Below, piece by piece: positions 61,462 through 64,000 of a stretch of 64,000 bases of DNA. The translations under genes were made by a program, and so were the position numbers. Source of the stretch: Compostibacter hankyongensis (GTDB taxonomy: Bacteria; Bacteroidota; Bacteroidia; Chitinophagales; Chitinophagaceae). The stretch covers positions 1 through 64,000 of the forward strand of contig NZ_BAABFN010000005.1 in assembly GCF_039541075.1 (NCBI RefSeq), read 5' to 3'. How positions within the stretch are numbered: the first letter of the stretch is position 1; each line of letters opens with the position of its first letter. Below the pieces are notes generated by a model. That model ran no database searches. It was not told where the DNA came from and saw nothing but the letters and a program-made list of their open reading frames with translations.

Positions 61462-62541
61462 TTAAAACCATATTATCACCTTTCCGTCCCGGATCTCATA
61501 TTGGCTTTCGGTAGCAAAACAATAGGTCTGGAGCACCTCTTCCAGGGCGGCCCGCTCATAGGTTCCGTTAAACCGGGCCGAAGGCCGGCTTTTGGCTTTT
61601 ACTTCCAGCGTTATTCCGTACCAGCGCTCCATCTGCCGGACAAAAGTGCGAACGTCCGCATTATCAAATACCAGACGGTTTGCCTTCCAGTTCATGAGCG
61701 CGTCGATATCAAATCCTTTTTCCCGTATGGCATGATCGCCTTTGTCCAGGTCAATCATCTTTCCCGGGGCGAGGACATTTTCTTTCTTCCCGGTAAGGGA
61801 ATCGCCGGAGGATGCCACCTTTACCTTACCGGTTACCAGCTTTACTTCCTCCCGGTGCTCATGAGCATAGGCCCGGAAATAAAAGGATGTTCCCAGCACA
61901 TCTACGGACAGGTTGTCCGAGCTTACCTCAAAGGGCTTTCCCGCATCCGCGGCCACCTCAAAGAAAGCCGCGCCCTCCAGCATCAGCTTTCTTTCGGATT
62001 TATTATAGTCGGCCGGCACCTTCAGGCAGCTATTGGCATTCAGGGTCACCCGCGTGCTGTCCGGCAGCGTGAGCACACGCCGGATATCTGCGGGCGACCG
62101 GTACGTTGTAAACCGGGCCATATCTTTCCGGGATGATATCCCCGGCGGGGGTATTCCCCGGCGGTTGTTTTTTTCCCGCAGGAACAAAACGCCGCCGGCC
62201 AGCAACAGCACTGCAGCGGCGCCATACACGGCTATCCTCAGGCGTGTGCGGCTTCGCGGCCGGCTGTGCATAGGCAGGATAACCGTATCATGCCCAATGC
62301 CGGAGGGAGCGGTGGCCAGCAGTTCCTCGAACGCCTGCTCCGGGTCCTGGAGCTGCTTTTCCCGTATTGCCGCCGTGAGGGCAAGCACCCATTCCCGGGC
62401 TTCGCGAATCGTGGCGGCCTGGGAAGGATGATGCGCGATAAACTGTTCCCATTGCCGAATATCGGCGGCATCCTTTTCCAGCGCATAGCGGATAAAGGAA
62501 TCATCGGTCACCAATTCTTCAAACATGTACGACTTTTTCAT
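61462..62541 (-). CDS. FecR-family anti-sigma factor (locus 3)
   Basis: Anti-sigma regulator of 359 residues. The cytoplasmic part (DSFIRYALEKDAADIRQWEQFIAHHP) belongs to a different subtype from the FecR proteins of loci 1 and 2. A membrane helix is at about 109-125 (IAVYGAAAVLLLAGGVLFL); the FecR domain has LPDSTRVTLNANSCLKVPADY and EGAAFFEVAADAGKPFEV; the C-terminal domain has RQMERWYGITLEVK. It is 60 bp after the sigma gene and 10 bp before susC. Confidence 0.93.
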   Translation of the reverse strand: MKKSYMFEELVTDDSFIRYALEKDAADIRQWEQFIAHHPSQAATIREAREWVLALTAAIREKQLQDPEQAFEELLATAPSGIGHDTVILPMHSRPRSRTRLRIAVYGAAAVLLLAGGVLFLREKNNRRGIPPPGISSRKDMARFTTYRSPADIRRVLTLPDSTRVTLNANSCLKVPADYNKSERKLMLEGAAFFEVAADAGKPFEVSSDNLSVDVLGTSFYFRAYAHEHREEVKLVTGKVKVASSGDSLTGKKENVLAPGKMIDLDKGDHAIREKGFDIDALMNWKANRLVFDNADVRTFVRQMERWYGITLEVKAKSRPSARFNGTYERAALEEVLQTYCFATESQYEIRDGKVIIWF

Positions 62542-62601
62542 CCGGCTGTTTCATACCAGACGGAGCGGTGCGCATTTTTTACCAACCTTTTTTGAAGATT
62601 T

Positions 62602-63156
62602 TCAGAAAAAAAGCAAGGGAAGGAGCAGGAGAAGGGTCCGGGTATCGTTTCTGCTCACCTGCATGTCTCCTCTGAGCAGGCGGATGGCCAGGGAAAGATT
62701 ATTATATACGCTCCGGATGGACAAGCCGGTTCGTTCGGCAATTTGTGCATTGTCCAGCCCTTCGTAAAATTTCAGGAAGATCACCATCTTGCAGCGCCGC
62801 GGCAGCTTTTCATAAGCCGTTTTCAGCTGTAGCTTTAGCTCGGCAAACGCCTGGTCCTCGATGAGCACGGATTCGACGGAAGGCTGTACCGCAGTTTCGG
62901 CAAAGCCGTGCAGGCGCTTCTGCTGCACCCGTCCGCTGCGATAAAGATCAATCAGCTTTCTTCTGAAGGTAGTGGCGAGGAAAGATTTGAGGTTATAAAT
63001 GGCGGAGAGCTCCACCTGTTTTTCGAGCAGCACCAGAAAAGTCTGGTTGATGACATCCTTGACGGTTTCGGCATCAAACCCCTGCTTGCGTCCGATGGAT
63101 GCAAGATACGGATAATATTCCCGGTATACCTTGTTCAGAGTAACATCAGCGTGCAT
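62602..63156 (-). CDS. ECF RNA polymerase sigma factor (locus 3)
   Basis: Sigma factor of 184 residues, more diverged than those of loci 1 and 2. Region 2: LNKVYREYYPYLASIGRKQGFDAETVKDVINQTFLVLLEKQ; region 4: LPRRCKMVIFLKFYEGLDNAQIAERTGLSIRSVYNNLSLAIRLLR. It ends in a Leu-rich tail (LLLLLPLLFF). It heads locus 3 and is divergent from the gene at 63444. Confidence 0.9.
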   Translation of the reverse strand: MHADVTLNKVYREYYPYLASIGRKQGFDAETVKDVINQTFLVLLEKQVELSAIYNLKSFLATTFRRKLIDLYRSGRVQQKRLHGFAETAVQPSVESVLIEDQAFAELKLQLKTAYEKLPRRCKMVIFLKFYEGLDNAQIAERTGLSIRSVYNNLSLAIRLLRGDMQVSRNDTRTLLLLLPLLFF

Positions 63157-63443
63157 CTATACCGCTTTTACCAATATTTCTTTTTTCGTTTCTAAAATCG
63201 CAACAGGCAGGTCTGCATTTTGCATGTGCATTTAAATCCCCGCCACGGGAATAATTTGCAGCCGGGTTGCCGGCAGGCGAATCAGGGGAACCGATGCAAA
63301 CGGCTAAAAATACAAAAAAACGGCATTCTTTCATCCTGCGCCGTCCTGTCCGGGCAAGAAAGCCGTCCGCCAGCCCGGGGCAGCCGGAAATTACCGCTTC
63401 CCGGGCGGCTGACTTATCTGCCCGGTATTCGTACCTTTGCGGT
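63157..63443. promoter_or_regulatory. intergenic region between divergent genes
   Basis: 287 bp without a convincing gene between the locus 3 sigma gene and the gene at 63444. At its right end TACCTTTG (63432-63439) is an exact -7 box on the + strand, only four bases before the ATG at 63444, pointing to a leaderless or nearly leaderless transcript. No clear -33 element and no box for the sigma gene are seen; an open + frame from 63267 is read-through of the downstream gene. Confidence 0.4.
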
Positions 63444-63971
63444 ATGAACCAGGATATTACGGCACTGTTGCCGCAGGATTTTCACCCGGCCTCCCGGGTG
63501 TGGATATACCAGAGCAACCGGCCATTCAATGCACAGGAGGAAAAGGAGATCAATGAGCAGCTCCTGCACTTCACCGCCCAATGGAATGCCCACGGCGATT
63601 CCGTGAAAGGCTGGGGAAAGCTGCTGTTCGGCCGGTTTATCATCCTGATGGCGGATGAATCCCGGACCGGGGTCAGCGGCTGCAGTACGGACAGTTCGGT
63701 ACGTCTTATCAAAAGTATTGCCCGGCAGTATGAGGCGGCCCTGTTCGACCGTCTGCTGATCGCTTTTTGGGTAAAAGAGCAGATCGAGATGCTGCCCCTG
63801 TCGCAGGTGGCCTATGCCTTCAGCCGGGGATTTATCGACGAAAATACGCTCTTCTTCAACAATACGGTGCTGAGCAAGCAGGAGCTGGAAAGCCGCTGGC
63901 TGGTGCCCGTCAAAGACAGCTGGCTGGCTTCGCGGCTGCAGGAACCTGCTGCGCTGGGAACGGCCTCCTGA
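63444..63971 (+). CDS. conserved Bacteroidota protein of unknown function
   Basis: A 175-residue soluble protein starting MNQDITALLPQDFHPASRVWIYQS. Conserved-looking blocks are LHFTAQWNAHGDSVKG, LFGRFIILMADE, GVSGCSTDSSVRLIKSI and FVxVKDSWL-like ending. Homologues are often labelled as ABC transporter ATPase, but no Walker A or B motif is present, so that name is not supported. No signal peptide. The GCSTDSS segment with its Cys and Ser residues is the most conspicuous motif. The frame is open upstream to 63267, but the -7 box at 63432-63439 favours the ATG at 63444. Function unknown. Confidence 0.8.
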   Translation: MNQDITALLPQDFHPASRVWIYQSNRPFNAQEEKEINEQLLHFTAQWNAHGDSVKGWGKLLFGRFIILMADESRTGVSGCSTDSSVRLIKSIARQYEAALFDRLLIAFWVKEQIEMLPLSQVAYAFSRGFIDENTLFFNNTVLSKQELESRWLVPVKDSWLASRLQEPAALGTAS

Positions 63972-64000
63972 GGGTTTGTCCCCTGCCACTGGCAGGACAT

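Noticed and set aside
63444..63971. ABC transporter ATPase as the name for the gene at the right edge
   Set aside because: No Walker A, Walker B or signature motif is visible in the 175 residues.

Overview
The window looks like a Bacteroidota chromosome, most likely a Chitinophagaceae-type soil or plant-polymer degrader. The signs are three ECF sigma/FecR/SusC/SusD loci plus a sigma/FecR pair at the left edge, lipoproteins of the DUF4959/DUF5000 and DUF4998 type, a fused DAHP synthase/chorismate mutase, and several sites matching the Bacteroidota promoter (TTTG or TTG, about 19-20 bp, TAnnTTTG). Base composition is moderately GC-rich throughout except for an AT-rich toxin-antitoxin pair at 4.5-5.1 kb. 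I recognised no rRNA, tRNA, CRISPR array or insertion sequence.

Layout. 0.1-4 kb: a FecR/sigma pair whose SusC partner would lie outside the left edge, a possible 32-residue ORF, and a GxGYxYP putative glycoside hydrolase. 4.0-5.1 kb (+): a universal stress protein and a VapBC-like pair. 5.2-10.9 kb (-): parE, a DUF1835 protein, a cupin and parC, expressed from one good promoter. 11-16.4 kb: a phytoene-dehydrogenase-like oxidoreductase, then GH125 and GH31 glycosidases on the + strand. 16.4-19.9 kb (-): an MprF-like lipid aminoacyltransferase/flippase followed by a VirJ/AcvB-type hydrolase. 19.9-27.9 kb (-): a nearly complete shikimate-to-Phe/Tyr cluster in the order pheA, aminotransferase, tyrA, DAHP synthase/chorismate mutase, aroB, aroA, aroC. 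It is preceded by two tandem Phe/Tyr-rich leader peptides, each with its own terminator and a possible antiterminator.

28-63 kb holds three polysaccharide-utilisation-type loci. Locus 1 (28-40 kb) has FecR, SusC, SusD, two exported FAD-dependent oxidoreductases and an MFS transporter, with its sigma factor divergent rather than upstream of FecR. Locus 2 (40-50 kb) has sigma, FecR, SusC, SusD, a DUF4959/5126/5000 lipoprotein, a DUF4998 lipoprotein and an SGNH hydrolase whose catalytic blocks are in circularly permuted order. Locus 3 (52-63 kb) is a paralogue of locus 2 in its SusC/SusD/lipoprotein part, but has unlike regulators and ends in a BNR-4 protein. A lactate-permease-family gene lies between loci 2 and 3. 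In each locus the SusC N-terminal domain probably signals through FecR to the ECF sigma factor, while SusC/SusD import a glycan that surface lipoproteins and exported enzymes bind or process.

The most interesting items are the double Phe/Tyr attenuator (27.6-27.9 kb), the permuted SGNH hydrolase (40.0-40.7 kb), a two-copy 93-bp intergenic repeat that abuts stop codons (26.7 and 32.9 kb), and a possible small RNA divergent from susC at 38 kb. All calls come from reading the sequence; no database search was possible.
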